This document shows, in pieces, positions 1-9,888 of a DNA stretch of 64,000 nt. The first letter of the stretch is position 1, and each line of letters begins with the position of its first letter. The translations under genes were made by a program, and so were the position numbers. A model generated the notes under the pieces. The model had not been told where the DNA came from, did not search any database, and saw only the letters and a program-made list of their open reading frames with translations. Origin of the DNA: an uncultured Bacteroidota bacterium (GTDB taxonomy: Bacteria; Bacteroidota; Bacteroidia; UKL13-3); contig CAINMV010000014.1 of assembly GCA_903850915.1 (NCBI GenBank), positions 124,001 through 188,000 of the forward strand, given 5' to 3'.

Positions 1-305
1 CGAATACAGCGACTCTGCGAGCTTTTTATATGCTGTCCAGCAATACCAACAAATACTTCCGCAATTTTTATTTGAACTTCACTATTTAGATTTTTTCGAA
101 TATCATCTTCCGCTTTCTTTACGGCCTCTACAATAGCTTCGGTGGTTTGAACAATATTGGTTACTACACCCCTTTGAACTCCATTACTCTCGGCTTTTCC
201 CATGCCAAGAATTTCTACCTTTCCAGATTCGTTTTTTCGTGCTACTAGCACACATATTTTTGTTGTTCCGATATCTAATCCTACGACGATTCTTGATTGT
301 TCCAT
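1..305 (-). CDS. ftsA: Cell division protein FtsA, N-terminal part (cut by window edge)
   Basis: This is the start of FtsA, the actin-like protein that tethers FtsZ to the membrane and recruits the later divisome. About 101 codons are visible. The protein opens MEQSRIVVGLDIGTTKICVL, which carries the actin-family phosphate-1 motif (DIGTTK), and later shows VFVGIAGQHI, typical of FtsA. The ATG lies 24 nt downstream of the ftsQ stop, as expected at the distal end of a dcw operon; ftsZ would be expected beyond the window. The reading frame stays open to base 1, so the gene is cut by the window edge and not broken. Family identity is secure from the N-terminus and the operon position. Confidence 0.93.
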   Translation of the reverse strand, partial: MEQSRIVVGLDIGTTKICVLVARKNESGKVEILGMGKAESNGVQRGVVTNIVQTTEAIVEAVKKAEDDIRKNLNSEVQIKIAEVFVGIAGQHIKSSQSRCI

Positions 306-329
306 TATTCGTTACTTATATTAAAATTA

Positions 330-1088
330 TTACTTCTTCTTAGCTACTATCTGGTTTTTAAAACTCAAGTTGATACTTGAATATTTATCCCAGCCTTTTT
401 TTGATAACGCCTGTTTGTAAAAAGCAAACAAACGATCAAACTTATTCTCTACATCAGAAGCATCACCAAAAACAATTTTCGCATCACCCATTTTAGGGGT
501 AAGTAAAATTTCATTTTCGGCTGATACAAAAATCTCTTCTATTGCACTTCCCCAGAAGCTACTATTATGCACAAATTGTGCAATACAGGAGCACGTTTTG
601 AGGATATTTGAATTTATTGTGTCACATTTAGTACACTTCTCTTCTATGTTGCCGTGACAAACTAAAACACGGGGTGAGAAGTTGTCACTCAATGGAATTT
701 TCATTTCTTGATCATCAATATAATAACCTTCTCCCGCTGAATTTATAACATGCATTACAGCATTACGTTGCCAAATTTTTATAAATAATGTGCCACTTAA
801 ATCTTTATAAACTTCAGCATTCTTTATATGTGGATTGCCTTCAAGTAAGGCTTCTATTTTACTTGCATCAATGTTTTCAGCGGCATTTCCTAGCAAAGCG
901 TTTCCTTCAATATAATCCATCACAAGTGATGAATCAATAAAATGATTTTCATTGCTGTTGTTTATCTCAATCGAAATTGATTGACACGTTTCATTTTTCT
1001 TATGAAGATTAATAGCATACAATAGCACTCCAACTCCAAAAATTAGAATGGTCCATACAAGGGATAATATTATTTTTTTATAACCCAT
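330..1088 (-). CDS. ftsQ: Cell division protein FtsQ (DivIB-like)
   Basis: This is a bitopic inner-membrane divisome protein. It has a short cytoplasmic tail, one membrane segment at about residues 7-26, then a periplasmic POTRA-like region (about 35-115) and a beta domain. Sequence similarity is modest, as usual for Bacteroidota FtsQ, and the call rests on topology, length (252 aa) and its position between murC and ftsA. The start codon overlaps the murCB stop as TAATG, which suggests translational coupling. An oddity is a cluster of five cysteines in the periplasmic part (C144, C152, C155, C166, C168, including a CxxC) plus C35. These could form disulfides or bind metal; I do not recall them as a family feature. 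Confidence 0.85.
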   Translation of the reverse strand: MGYKKIILSLVWTILIFGVGVLLYAINLHKKNETCQSISIEINNSNENHFIDSSLVMDYIEGNALLGNAAENIDASKIEALLEGNPHIKNAEVYKDLSGTLFIKIWQRNAVMHVINSAGEGYYIDDQEMKIPLSDNFSPRVLVCHGNIEEKCTKCDTINSNILKTCSCIAQFVHNSSFWGSAIEEIFVSAENEILLTPKMGDAKIVFGDASDVENKFDRLFAFYKQALSKKGWDKYSSINLSFKNQIVAKKK

Positions 1089-3397
1089 TAGATGATATCG
1101 CTATTTTTAACTTGTCTTTCTCCAACGAAAAGCACCTCCGTGTGTAGTTTAATTTTAAATTTATCGTTTACTGATTTAATTATTAATTGAACTAACTCCA
1201 TAAACTCTTCTGCTGTTGCCCCGCCGTTATTAACAATGAAATTAGCATGTTTAGGGGATACTTGCACGTGTTTGTGCTCAAATCCTTTTAGACCAGCATC
1301 TTCTATAAGCTTACCAGCAAATGAAGGTAACGGATTCTTGAAAACACTGCCAGTATTCGGTTTATCCAACGGCTGTGATTCTTTTCTCTTTTCCAGCAGC
1401 CCTTTTCTTTTTAATGCCACGGCATCAATATCAGTTGCTTTTTTAAGTCGAAATGTCGTTTCTAAAATTACATCGTTTTCAAATTCAGTATGCCTATAGC
1501 TATAGTTTATTTCACTTTTGTTTTTAACTTGTACAATGCCATTGCGTATAAACTTCACACTATGTATATGCTCAAAAACTTCTGTTCCATAGGCTCCGGC
1601 ATTCATTCGTGTAGCACCACCTATGGTTGCTGGCACTCCCGCCGTTGACTCTAAACCTTCATAGCCGAGCTTTAAGGTTTCAAGTACAAACTTCGGCAGT
1701 GAATACGAGGCGCTTACTTTAAATAAGTCATCAACTTGATTGAAATAGGTTTCTGATTCGCTTACTGCAATTACAATTCCTCGAATACCAGCATCGCCAA
1801 CAAGCAAATTACTTCCATTGCCTAAAACGAAGTAAGGTAGCTGATGAAGTATTGCATATTGAACGGAAATTATAATATCGTTATTGTTTTTTGGTTTAAC
1901 ATATATATCCGCTGGGCCACCAATTTTCAACCAGGTATGTTTTTGCATTGGCTCATGCAATGCAATGTTGCCGTCAATTAACCTTGATAAGTCATCACCA
2001 AAGAGCGATGCATTTAAAGCAATTAATTTCTTTTTTAAAGGAGAAACTAAGTTGTCTATATCTCCTGCACCTAATATAACAAGAATCTCAGGGTTTTTTG
2101 CCGCTACAATTTCAATTAATTGAGATTTAGAGCACATTAACTTCTCTGAAGTTATTTTATCGTAAATTATTTTTGAGGTTACCCCTTCAATTGGGGCTTC
2201 TCTGGCAGGATAAATATCCAATAGAATTACATCATCCAGTAGGCTAAGACTCTTGGCAAATCCATCAACGAAATCCCTTGTCCTAGAAAACAAGTGAGGC
2301 TGAAATACACCTGTAATTTTTTGGTTTGGGTAAAGGTCTTTAACAGAGGATATAAATGCAAGTAGCTCTTCCGGGTGATGCGCATAATCATCGATAAATA
2401 TTTTTTTAGGATGACGAATCTGATATTCGAACCGGCGTTTTACACCTGAAAAGGTTTTCATGCCACCTCGAATTTCATCTTCATTAAGCCCTATCTCAAG
2501 TGCAACACTAATAGCGGCAAGTGCATTCTCAATATTATGCGCTCCGGGAATGCCCGATTCCAGATTGGCAAAATGAATTTTTCTGTTGTTATTTATATAA
2601 TCAAAAAAGTAGCTTCCATTTACTATACGTAGATTCTCTGCATGAATGTTTACGTTAAGGTCGTTCAAGGCGAAGCCGCATTGTTCTATTTTTTGAGTAT
2701 TTAATGGAAGCCCTTCTTTATAAAATAACTTTCCACCGTCTCTCGTTTTAAGTGCAAATTCTTGAAAGCCTTTTTTGAATTCTTCCTCATTGCCGTAAAT
2801 GTCTAAATGGTCGGCATCCATGCTGTTGATAATACTGAATGTAGGGGATAAATGCAAAAAGGAACGGTCATACTCATCCGCTTCTACAACACAAAAAGTT
2901 TCAGTATTGTTGTTTTTGGGAAGAAGCAAATTAGTATTGTAATTTGTTGGTATTCCTCCTAAAAAGGCAAGACAGTTTTTACTACTATGGTAAATTAAAT
3001 GTGCTATTAAACAAGAGGTTGTTGTCTTGCCATGTGTTCCTGCGACGGCAATGGTTCGATAATTCTCGCTAATCATTCCCAATACCTCAGCTCTCTTTTT
3101 TATTATAAAGTTTTTCTCAAGTAATGAATTCCTTTCAGTAAAATTTTCGGGAACTGCTGGTGTTAGTACGACCAAGGTATCGCTTGGGTTTAAATCGTAA
3201 TTTGAAATAATACTTTCACCTTCGTCTTCAAAATGTATTTTGATGCCTTCTTCAACTAAAGAAGCGGTGAGTAACGTTGGAGTTCTGTCGTAGCCAAATA
3301 CCTCCTTGCCAAGGTGATTGAAATATCGGGCAAGTGCCGACATACCAATACCACCGATGCCAAGAAAATAGATTTTATTATATGTGGCGAATGACAT
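1088..3397 (-). CDS. murC/murB: Fused UDP-N-acetylmuramate-L-alanine ligase / UDP-N-acetylenolpyruvoylglucosamine reductase (MurC-MurB)
   Basis: One 769-aa chain covers two cytoplasmic steps of peptidoglycan precursor synthesis. Residues 1 to about 460 are MurC: the Rossmann motif GIGGIGM (13-19), ATP loop GTHGKTTT (120-127), EADEYDRSF (172-180), DADHLD (194-199) and DDYAHHPEE (336-344). Residues from about 475 are MurB: FAD-binding LGNGSNLLV (525-533), GVPATIGGA (587-595), and GSVFKNP with the presumed proton-donating Ser684, followed by HANFIVN and a C-terminal Glu754. No stop or frameshift separates the halves, and the linker is short. MurB makes UDP-MurNAc, which MurC then ligates to L-Ala, so the fusion joins consecutive enzymes. 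The gene starts 2 nt after murG and overlaps ftsQ by one base. Both halves keep the expected catalytic motifs. Confidence 0.95.
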   Translation of the reverse strand: MSFATYNKIYFLGIGGIGMSALARYFNHLGKEVFGYDRTPTLLTASLVEEGIKIHFEDEGESIISNYDLNPSDTLVVLTPAVPENFTERNSLLEKNFIIKKRAEVLGMISENYRTIAVAGTHGKTTTSCLIAHLIYHSSKNCLAFLGGIPTNYNTNLLLPKNNNTETFCVVEADEYDRSFLHLSPTFSIINSMDADHLDIYGNEEEFKKGFQEFALKTRDGGKLFYKEGLPLNTQKIEQCGFALNDLNVNIHAENLRIVNGSYFFDYINNNRKIHFANLESGIPGAHNIENALAAISVALEIGLNEDEIRGGMKTFSGVKRRFEYQIRHPKKIFIDDYAHHPEELLAFISSVKDLYPNQKITGVFQPHLFSRTRDFVDGFAKSLSLLDDVILLDIYPAREAPIEGVTSKIIYDKITSEKLMCSKSQLIEIVAAKNPEILVILGAGDIDNLVSPLKKKLIALNASLFGDDLSRLIDGNIALHEPMQKHTWLKIGGPADIYVKPKNNNDIIISVQYAILHQLPYFVLGNGSNLLVGDAGIRGIVIAVSESETYFNQVDDLFKVSASYSLPKFVLETLKLGYEGLESTAGVPATIGGATRMNAGAYGTEVFEHIHSVKFIRNGIVQVKNKSEINYSYRHTEFENDVILETTFRLKKATDIDAVALKRKGLLEKRKESQPLDKPNTGSVFKNPLPSFAGKLIEDAGLKGFEHKHVQVSPKHANFIVNNGGATAEEFMELVQLIIKSVNDKFKIKLHTEVLFVGERQVKNSDII

Positions 3398-3399
3398 TT

Positions 3400-4482
3400 T
3401 TATTTGCGTGTTAGTTTTAAAATTTCGTCAACAATTTTCTCTGTGGCATTAACAGGGGCCATTTGTGAAATGTTATTTTCTAAGGATTTTATTTTTTCTT
3501 CATCCTTAATTAATTCTAGAGCAACGTCAATTAGTTTTTCAGAAGCCTCTATATCGGTTACCAAAACTGCGGCTTCTTTATTTACAAGTGCCTTTGCATT
3601 TTTTGATTGATGGTCTTCAGCGACGTTCGGAGATGGGACTAGGATACATGCTTTATTCGCGCAAATCATCTCACTTATACTTAGCGCTCCAGCTCTCGAG
3701 ATGACAATGTCGGCTAAGGCATAAGCCAAATCCATCTCACGTATAAATGCACTTACTTTAATTATTTCAGTGCCAAAGTTTTTGTAGTTTTCGTAATAAT
3801 GGCTGCCTGTTTGCCAAAGCACATTTATTCCAGCAGATTTTAACTTTTCAAATCCAGCAGCCATACTTTTGTTAATGGTTCCCGCACCCAAACTCCCTCC
3901 AATCACCAGAAGTGTTTTTTTTTCTGCATCAGTTCCAAAGAATTGATGCGCATCTAGCTTTCTATTAATGGTATTATTAATGTTATCTCGAACAGGATTT
4001 CCTGTAAACACAATTTTGTTAGCCGGAAAAAATTTATCCATGTCTTCGTAGGCGACACAAATTACGTTCGCTTTTCTCCCTAATAGCTTATTGGTTAGTC
4101 CAGCGTATGAATTCTGCTCCTGTATTAAAGTTTTTATGCTGCAACTCGCAGCTTCATGAACAATCGAACCACTAGCAAAGCCACCAGTGCCAATAACAAC
4201 ATCTGGTTTAAATTCATTTAATATTTTTTTTGCCATTAATTTACTCACCACTAGTTTTAATGGGAAAAGTAAATTTTCTAATGTAAGCCTTCTTTGTAAA
4301 CCACTAATCCAAAGTCCTTTAATTGCATATCCATTGGTAGGAACTTTCTCCATTTCCATTTTCCCTAAAGCACCTACAAATAGAATTTCGCACGAAGGAT
4401 CTCTACGCCTCAACTCATTGGCGATTGCAATGGCTGGATAAATGTGTCCCCCTGTTCCCCCTCCAGATAGTATATATTTCAT
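3400..4482 (-). CDS. murG: UDP-N-acetylglucosamine-N-acetylmuramyl-(pentapeptide) pyrophosphoryl-undecaprenol GlcNAc transferase
   Basis: MurG is the GT28 enzyme that adds GlcNAc to lipid I, giving lipid II, on the inner face of the inner membrane. The protein is 360 aa, the usual length. The N-terminal glycine-rich acceptor loop is GGGTGGHIYPA (7-17, with catalytic-region His13). The second Rossmann half has GGSLGAGTIN near residue 195 and the nucleotide-sugar site VPSPNVAEDHQ near 285. Its ATG is 20 nt downstream of ftsW, and its stop is 2 nt before the murCB start, so all three are very likely co-transcribed. Confidence 0.97.
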   Translation of the reverse strand: MKYILSGGGTGGHIYPAIAIANELRRRDPSCEILFVGALGKMEMEKVPTNGYAIKGLWISGLQRRLTLENLLFPLKLVVSKLMAKKILNEFKPDVVIGTGGFASGSIVHEAASCSIKTLIQEQNSYAGLTNKLLGRKANVICVAYEDMDKFFPANKIVFTGNPVRDNINNTINRKLDAHQFFGTDAEKKTLLVIGGSLGAGTINKSMAAGFEKLKSAGINVLWQTGSHYYENYKNFGTEIIKVSAFIREMDLAYALADIVISRAGALSISEMICANKACILVPSPNVAEDHQSKNAKALVNKEAAVLVTDIEASEKLIDVALELIKDEEKIKSLENNISQMAPVNATEKIVDEILKLTRK

Positions 4483-4502
4483 CGATACGTCTAATTTTTA
4501 TT

Positions 4503-5711
4503 TTATTCGGATTCAGGTTTTAATCGTTCAGCCTCGGTTTTTTGCTGTTCTGCCTCGTTTTCATCGATATGTCTGCTTACGCTTAATATACAGCCGAAGG
4601 CAAAACAAGTAAACCAAAGGCTGGTGCCTCCCATACTTACTAAAGGCAAAGGCAATCCTGTTACCGGGAAAATATTAACAGCAACAGCCATATTTATAAA
4701 AGCCTGAATAACTAAGCTAAAACTTAAGCCAATGGCGAGCAAAGCACCAAACGCGCGTGGACTTTTCATGGCAATTTGTATTGTTCGGTAAAGTAAAAAG
4801 AGATACAAGAAAATAACAGTAAAGGCTCCCAATAATCCGTACTCTTCGATGATCGTGGCGTAAACAAAATCGGCGTATGGGTTGGGAAGAAAATTACGCT
4901 GTGTGCTTTTTCCAGGTCCTTTACCGAAAATCCCACCAGTAGCAATTGCAATTTTCGCTTGCTCATTTTGATATGAGGCAGTTTTATCATCACCACCGTA
5001 ATTTTCTAAACGCGACTGCCAAGTGGCAACGCGTCCCATCTTACTTACAAAATTCGTTGGTAAATTCTTAACTGTGAAAATGGCACCAGCTAATAAAATG
5101 ATTCCACTCAGAATTAAAAGTAGAATGTATTTTACATTAATCCTTCCAATAAACATGATTACAATGGAAGTCATGAAGAGCACAGCAGCAGTAGACAGAT
5201 TTGCTGGAAATATTAAGATGCAGATTACAACAACAGAGATAAGAATGGGTAGAAATGCTCTTTTAAATTCTTTAATCTCATCTTGTTTTTTCGACAATTG
5301 GCGCGCCAAAAACATGATTAATGCAATTTTGGCTAAATCTGAAGTTTGAAAAGAAGTATTAATAATCGGTAACGTAATCCACCGCTTTGCATCGTTTACA
5401 TCACTTCCAAAAATCAACGTATATAACAACAGTGGAATAGAGGCAACCCATAATATTTGTGCTACACGTGAGTAATAACGATAGTCTACGAGATGGCAAA
5501 AATAAATAATCAAGAAGCCAACAAGCACAAATATTAGTTGTTTGAGAAGATAAAATTCAGTGTGCCCACCTTTCTTTTGATAAGCCAAGGTGCCGGTCGC
5601 ACTGTAAATTACGGCCATACTAAATAGCGACAGCAATATCACCACGATCCAAATAGCGAAATCGCCCTTGGTTAGGTTAGTGATCTTTTTTATTGCTGTA
5701 TTTGAATTCAT
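4503..5711 (-). CDS. ftsW: Septal peptidoglycan glycosyltransferase FtsW (SEDS family)
   Basis: A polytopic membrane protein of 402 aa with about ten hydrophobic segments. SEDS signatures are present: YSATGTLAY early in the protein, KGPGKSTQRNFLP in the large periplasmic loop, and the C-terminal PVTGLPLPLVSMGGTS. SEDS proteins polymerise lipid II together with a class B PBP, here the FtsI encoded upstream in the same operon. The hydrophilic C-terminal tail is rich in Glu and Lys. FtsW rather than RodA is chosen because of its place between murD and murG. Confidence 0.96.
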   Translation of the reverse strand: MNSNTAIKKITNLTKGDFAIWIVVILLSLFSMAVIYSATGTLAYQKKGGHTEFYLLKQLIFVLVGFLIIYFCHLVDYRYYSRVAQILWVASIPLLLYTLIFGSDVNDAKRWITLPIINTSFQTSDLAKIALIMFLARQLSKKQDEIKEFKRAFLPILISVVVICILIFPANLSTAAVLFMTSIVIMFIGRINVKYILLLILSGIILLAGAIFTVKNLPTNFVSKMGRVATWQSRLENYGGDDKTASYQNEQAKIAIATGGIFGKGPGKSTQRNFLPNPYADFVYATIIEEYGLLGAFTVIFLYLFLLYRTIQIAMKSPRAFGALLAIGLSFSLVIQAFINMAVAVNIFPVTGLPLPLVSMGGTSLWFTCFAFGCILSVSRHIDENEAEQQKTEAERLKPESE

Positions 5712-5740
5712 GATTATAGCCTTGACTTAAAAAGAATATA

Positions 5741-7084
5741 TTACAAATCGCGTACTGCTTTTTTAAATTGTCTTCCACGGTCTTCGTAGTTTTCGAATAA
5801 GTCGAAGCTTGCACAAGCAGGCGAGAGTAATACTTTATCTCCCTTGGCTGCAAAACGATACGCAATCTGAACGGCTTCTTTTGCGGATGTTGTATTCACA
5901 ATCATATCCACATCATTCATAAATGCTTCATGAATTTTACGGTTGTCTTTCCCTAAGCAAACAATAAACTTAACTTTTTCTCTAACCAGGGGTTTTAAGA
6001 TGGTGTAATCGTTGCCTTTGTCTTGACCGCCAGCAATCCAAATCATGGGTGCATCGGTGCACTCCAAGGCATACCAAGCACTATTTACATTCGTTGCTTT
6101 GGAGTCGTTAATAAATTCAATTCCGCCCACTTTAGCGACGAATTCTAAACGATGTTCTACATTTTCAAAGTCCTGTAAACTCTCACGAATGAGGTCTTTG
6201 CGTAATCCGTAGATGTGTCCTACAATTCCTGCTGCCATTGAATTGTAAGTGTTGTGTTGCCCTACTAAGGCGAGTTCGTTGATGTACATATGAAATTCCT
6301 GATTATTATATTTAATGTTTAATTGTTCGTTTTCTTTATAAGCACCTTCATTAACAATTTGTTGAATAGTGAATGGTATCATTTTCGCATTTATATCAAA
6401 TTTTGATAGACTTGATTGTGTCAATGCATCGTCTGCACAATAAATAAAAAAGTCATCTTTTGTTTGATTTTGAGCAATGCGAAATTTCGAATCGATGTAT
6501 TTATTTATATCGTATTCATAGCGGTCTAAATGATCTGGTGTGATATTGCATAGGATTGCTACTTCTGCTTTAAATTCAAACATGCCATCCAACTGAAAAC
6601 TACTAACCTCTAATACATAATAATCATAGTTTTCATGCGCTACCTGTCTTGCAAAACTCACCCCAACATTTCCACCAAGCCCTACATTAAGTCCGGCTTT
6701 TTTTAACATATGGAAAATCAACATCGTAGTGGTGGTCTTGCCATTTGTACCAGTAATACAGATTTTTTTTGCTTTGGTAAATCGTGCAGCGAACTCTAAT
6801 TCATTAATCACAGGAATATTTCTCTCTATAATCTTTTGAATGATGTCTGTTTTTTCTGCAATCCCGGGACTTTTAATTACCTCATCTGCGTTAAGTATTT
6901 TATCTAAAGAATGGTGACCCTCCTCAAATTCGATGTTCTTTTCAGCCAATTCTTTTTTGTATTTTTCCTTTATTATACCTTTATCACTTAAGAACACAAC
7001 AAAGCCCATTTTTTGGGCAAGCACAGCGCTTCCAGTGCCGCTCTCTCCGGCTCCTAGAATTACGATGCGTTTTGTTCTATTCAT
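5741..7084 (-). CDS. murD: UDP-N-acetylmuramoyl-L-alanine-D-glutamate ligase
   Basis: MurD adds D-glutamate to UDP-MurNAc-L-Ala in the cytoplasm. The 447-aa protein has an N-terminal Rossmann loop (GAGESGTG, 11-18), the ATP loop GTNGKTTTT (112-120), LEVSSFQLD, TPDHLDRY, the domain-3 motif NDSKATN and a C-terminal LSPACASFDLFENYEDRG. All key Mur ligase motifs look intact. It follows mraY by 6 nt and precedes ftsW by 29 nt. Confidence 0.97.
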   Translation of the reverse strand: MNRTKRIVILGAGESGTGSAVLAQKMGFVVFLSDKGIIKEKYKKELAEKNIEFEEGHHSLDKILNADEVIKSPGIAEKTDIIQKIIERNIPVINELEFAARFTKAKKICITGTNGKTTTTMLIFHMLKKAGLNVGLGGNVGVSFARQVAHENYDYYVLEVSSFQLDGMFEFKAEVAILCNITPDHLDRYEYDINKYIDSKFRIAQNQTKDDFFIYCADDALTQSSLSKFDINAKMIPFTIQQIVNEGAYKENEQLNIKYNNQEFHMYINELALVGQHNTYNSMAAGIVGHIYGLRKDLIRESLQDFENVEHRLEFVAKVGGIEFINDSKATNVNSAWYALECTDAPMIWIAGGQDKGNDYTILKPLVREKVKFIVCLGKDNRKIHEAFMNDVDMIVNTTSAKEAVQIAYRFAAKGDKVLLSPACASFDLFENYEDRGRQFKKAVRDL

Positions 7085-7090
7085 TTTTTC

Positions 7091-8359
7091 TTATCTTAAT
7101 TTTAAGGTGATAAAACAGATTACTGCTAATAAGATTCCAATAATCCAAAAGCGTATTACAATCTTACTTTCATGAAATCCACTTTTTTGGTAATGGTGGT
7201 GAAGCGGCGACATTTTAAGCCATCGGTTGGCTTTGGCATAGTCGAGACCAAATTTTTGTTTTCGATATTTGAAAACAGCAACCTGAATCATCACCGATAA
7301 ATTCTCTACCAAGAAAATACCGCAGAGTATTGGTATAAGAAGTTCCTTTCGTACCATAATTGCAAAGGCTGCAATAATTCCTCCCAAAGGCAGGCTGCCA
7401 GTATCCCCCATGAAGATTTGTGCAGGATAAGAATTGTACCAAAGAAATCCCACGGTTGCACCAACAAAGGCTCCTGCGAAAATCAAGAGTTCGCCAATGC
7501 TGGGTATATACATGATATTCAGGTATTCGCTGAAAACTTTATTCCCTGAAACATATGCAAATATTCCAAGTACAACACCTATTATAGCTGAGGTCCCTGT
7601 TGCTAACCCATCAATGCCATCTGTGATATTTGCGCCATTAGAAACAGCGGTGATTATAAAAATAACAGCAGGTATAAAAATTAGCCAAGCTAGCGAAGTT
7701 CCATTGCTACAGAACCAAGAGATTATTTTTTCGTAGTTAAATTCGTGTGATTTTACAAAAGGTATCGTTGTCTTTACTGAATGTTGTGTGCGCACATAAT
7801 ACGTATTGCCATTAATAATCTGTTTCTTTAAAGTTGTTGTATCTACTTTCAAATCATTGGCCTCTTTTGGTGATATAAATTGTCCAGTAACTACATTCTT
7901 ATTAAAAAATAATGTTGCTCCAATGGCTATTCCAAGCATTACTTGACCAAGAATTTTAAATTTACCAGCGAGTCCTGCTTTATCATTTTTAAATACTTTG
8001 ATATAATCGTCCATAAAGCCGATGAAGCCAAGCCAAAGAGTACATACTAGCATTAGTATGATATAAACGTTAGTGAATTTTGCAAATAATAGTGTAGGTA
8101 TTACAATGGCGGATAATATAATGAGGCCGCCCATTGTTGGTGTGCCAACTTTTTGCTTTTCTCCTTCTAATCCAAGATCGCGTATTGTTTCTTTTACTTG
8201 CAATCGTTGTAGTTTCAGAATCAAGTTTTTTCCAAATACTACTGTAATCAACAACGACAGAATAATGGCCATCGCAGTCCGAAACGATAGGTATTGAAAA
8301 ACACCAACGCCCGGAAGGTTGAAATGCTGTTTTAAATATTCAAACAAAAAATAGAACAT
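7091..8359 (-). CDS. mraY: Phospho-N-acetylmuramoyl-pentapeptide transferase
   Basis: MraY transfers phospho-MurNAc-pentapeptide to undecaprenyl phosphate, making lipid I at the inner membrane. The 422-aa polytopic protein shows GTPTMGG near residue 72, the catalytic DDY (D117, D118), [22 protein letters not shown] and the cytoplasmic LHHHYQKSG loop. It is longer than the roughly 360 aa of E. coli because of a hydrophilic insert at about residues 155-215, an insertion common in Bacteroidota MraY. The spacing to murD (6 nt) supports one operon. Confidence 0.97.
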   Translation of the reverse strand: MFYFLFEYLKQHFNLPGVGVFQYLSFRTAMAIILSLLITVVFGKNLILKLQRLQVKETIRDLGLEGEKQKVGTPTMGGLIILSAIVIPTLLFAKFTNVYIILMLVCTLWLGFIGFMDDYIKVFKNDKAGLAGKFKILGQVMLGIAIGATLFFNKNVVTGQFISPKEANDLKVDTTTLKKQIINGNTYYVRTQHSVKTTIPFVKSHEFNYEKIISWFCSNGTSLAWLIFIPAVIFIITAVSNGANITDGIDGLATGTSAIIGVVLGIFAYVSGNKVFSEYLNIMYIPSIGELLIFAGAFVGATVGFLWYNSYPAQIFMGDTGSLPLGGIIAAFAIMVRKELLIPILCGIFLVENLSVMIQVAVFKYRKQKFGLDYAKANRWLKMSPLHHHYQKSGFHESKIVIRFWIIGILLAVICFITLKLR

Positions 8360-8417
8360 ATTTAAATTGTTTAATCGTTTACTGGTTTATTACTTTAGGA
8401 CCTAAATATTCTGTGCT

Positions 8418-9881
8418 TTATTTCTCCATTTTTTCAAAACATAACTGCACCTCTTCCTTATCATCAAAATGATACTTTACTCCTTGAATCTCTTGATAGT
8501 TTTCGTGCCCTTTGCCTGCTATTAAAATGATGTCGCCAGGTTTCGCTATACTTACTGCTGTTTTTATTGCAGAGCGCCTGTCTGTAATCCGCAAAAGTTT
8601 TTTATAGAATTCGCCTGGAACACCTGCTTCCATTTCGTCAATTATTATTTCAGGATTCTCGGTTCTTGGATTATCGCTCGTGAGAATTACGCTATTGCTA
8701 TGTTCGCAAGCTACACGAGCCATAATTGGCCTTTTAGATCGGTCACGATCGCCTCCACAACCAACTACGGTAATTAGCGTTTCGTTATTGGTCCTGATTT
8801 TGCCTATAGTTAACAATACATTTTGTAGCGCATCAGGGGTATGCGCATAATCAACAACCGCGGTAATTTTAGTGCTTGATTGGAAATAATCAAATCGACC
8901 GCTAACAGAGCTTAATGCGGAAAGCGCAGTATATAAGTCTTCTTTTTCTTTGCCAAGTAAAAAACCCGTTGCAAACACTAGGCAGATATTGTAAGCGTTA
9001 AATTCTCCAGTGAGTTGTACCCAGAATTCTTTGTTTTCAATGCTCAGTAACATTCCATTAAAATCCTGCTCCATGATTTTTACTCGAAAGTCCGCCATGC
9101 TACTCATGCTGTATGTATAACAAATAGCAGCTGTGTTCTGAGTCATCACCATCCCATTTTTATCATCTTTGTTAACAATAGCAAAAGCTTGATCGCTTAA
9201 GTTATCAAAGAACATTTTCTTGGCATCACGATATTCAGCAAAGGTTTTATGGTAGTCGAGATGGTCATGTGTGAGGTTGGTAAATAGGGCCCCGCAGAAG
9301 TGTAATCCAGCAATACGATGTTGGTGAATAGCATGACTGCTACATTCCATAAACACAAACTCACAATCGTCTTCTGCCATCTTGAATAGCAAAGCATTTA
9401 ATGATACAGCATCTGGTGTGGTATGCGTTGATGAAAAATTTATATCGTTAATTTTGTTGACGACAGTAGAAATTAACCCTACTCGGTGTCCTAGATTTCG
9501 GAACAACTGATATAAAAGTGTGGCTACCGTTGTTTTGCCGTTGGTGCCAGTAACACCAATAAGTTTGAATTTTAATGTCGGATTGCCATAAAAAGCAGTT
9601 GCAACATATCCCAAACAAATGCTTGCATCTTTAACGTGGATATAGGTAACGTCTGAGGATAAAGTAGTTGGTAAAACTTCGCAAACTATAGCAACAGCAC
9701 CTTTGTCGATTACTTCCGTGATGAACCTATGGCCATCTACGTGGGTGCCTTTAATAGCAACAAAAAGGCTTTCTTTTTCAACTTTTCTCGAGTCGATACC
9801 AATAGAGGTAATAAGGCGCTCAGTGCTCCCAATTATTTCTATTGTTTCGATTTCCGAAAGAAAAGTATACAGTTGTTGCAT
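8418..9881 (-). CDS. murE: UDP-N-acetylmuramoyl-tripeptide synthetase, meso-diaminopimelate type
   Basis: MurE adds the third stem-peptide residue. The 487-aa protein carries GTNGKTT (112-118), SSHAIHQHR, THDHLDYH, the probable carbamylated Lys near 221, DYAHTPD (344-350) and GCGGDRDRSKRP. The substrate-selecting loop reads DNPRTENP (403-410). DNPR is the signature of meso-diaminopimelate-adding enzymes, so the peptidoglycan is predicted to be of the mDAP type normal for Gram-negative bacteria. Its ATG is 7 nt beyond the ftsI stop. Confidence 0.96.
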   Translation of the reverse strand: MQQLYTFLSEIETIEIIGSTERLITSIGIDSRKVEKESLFVAIKGTHVDGHRFITEVIDKGAVAIVCEVLPTTLSSDVTYIHVKDASICLGYVATAFYGNPTLKFKLIGVTGTNGKTTVATLLYQLFRNLGHRVGLISTVVNKINDINFSSTHTTPDAVSLNALLFKMAEDDCEFVFMECSSHAIHQHRIAGLHFCGALFTNLTHDHLDYHKTFAEYRDAKKMFFDNLSDQAFAIVNKDDKNGMVMTQNTAAICYTYSMSSMADFRVKIMEQDFNGMLLSIENKEFWVQLTGEFNAYNICLVFATGFLLGKEKEDLYTALSALSSVSGRFDYFQSSTKITAVVDYAHTPDALQNVLLTIGKIRTNNETLITVVGCGGDRDRSKRPIMARVACEHSNSVILTSDNPRTENPEIIIDEMEAGVPGEFYKKLLRITDRRSAIKTAVSIAKPGDIILIAGKGHENYQEIQGVKYHFDDKEEVQLCFEKMEK

Positions 9882-9888
9882 TGTTTAT

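Noticed and set aside
5677-5865. Open frame between ftsW and murD
   Set aside because: Overlaps both genes in another frame and lacks coding features.
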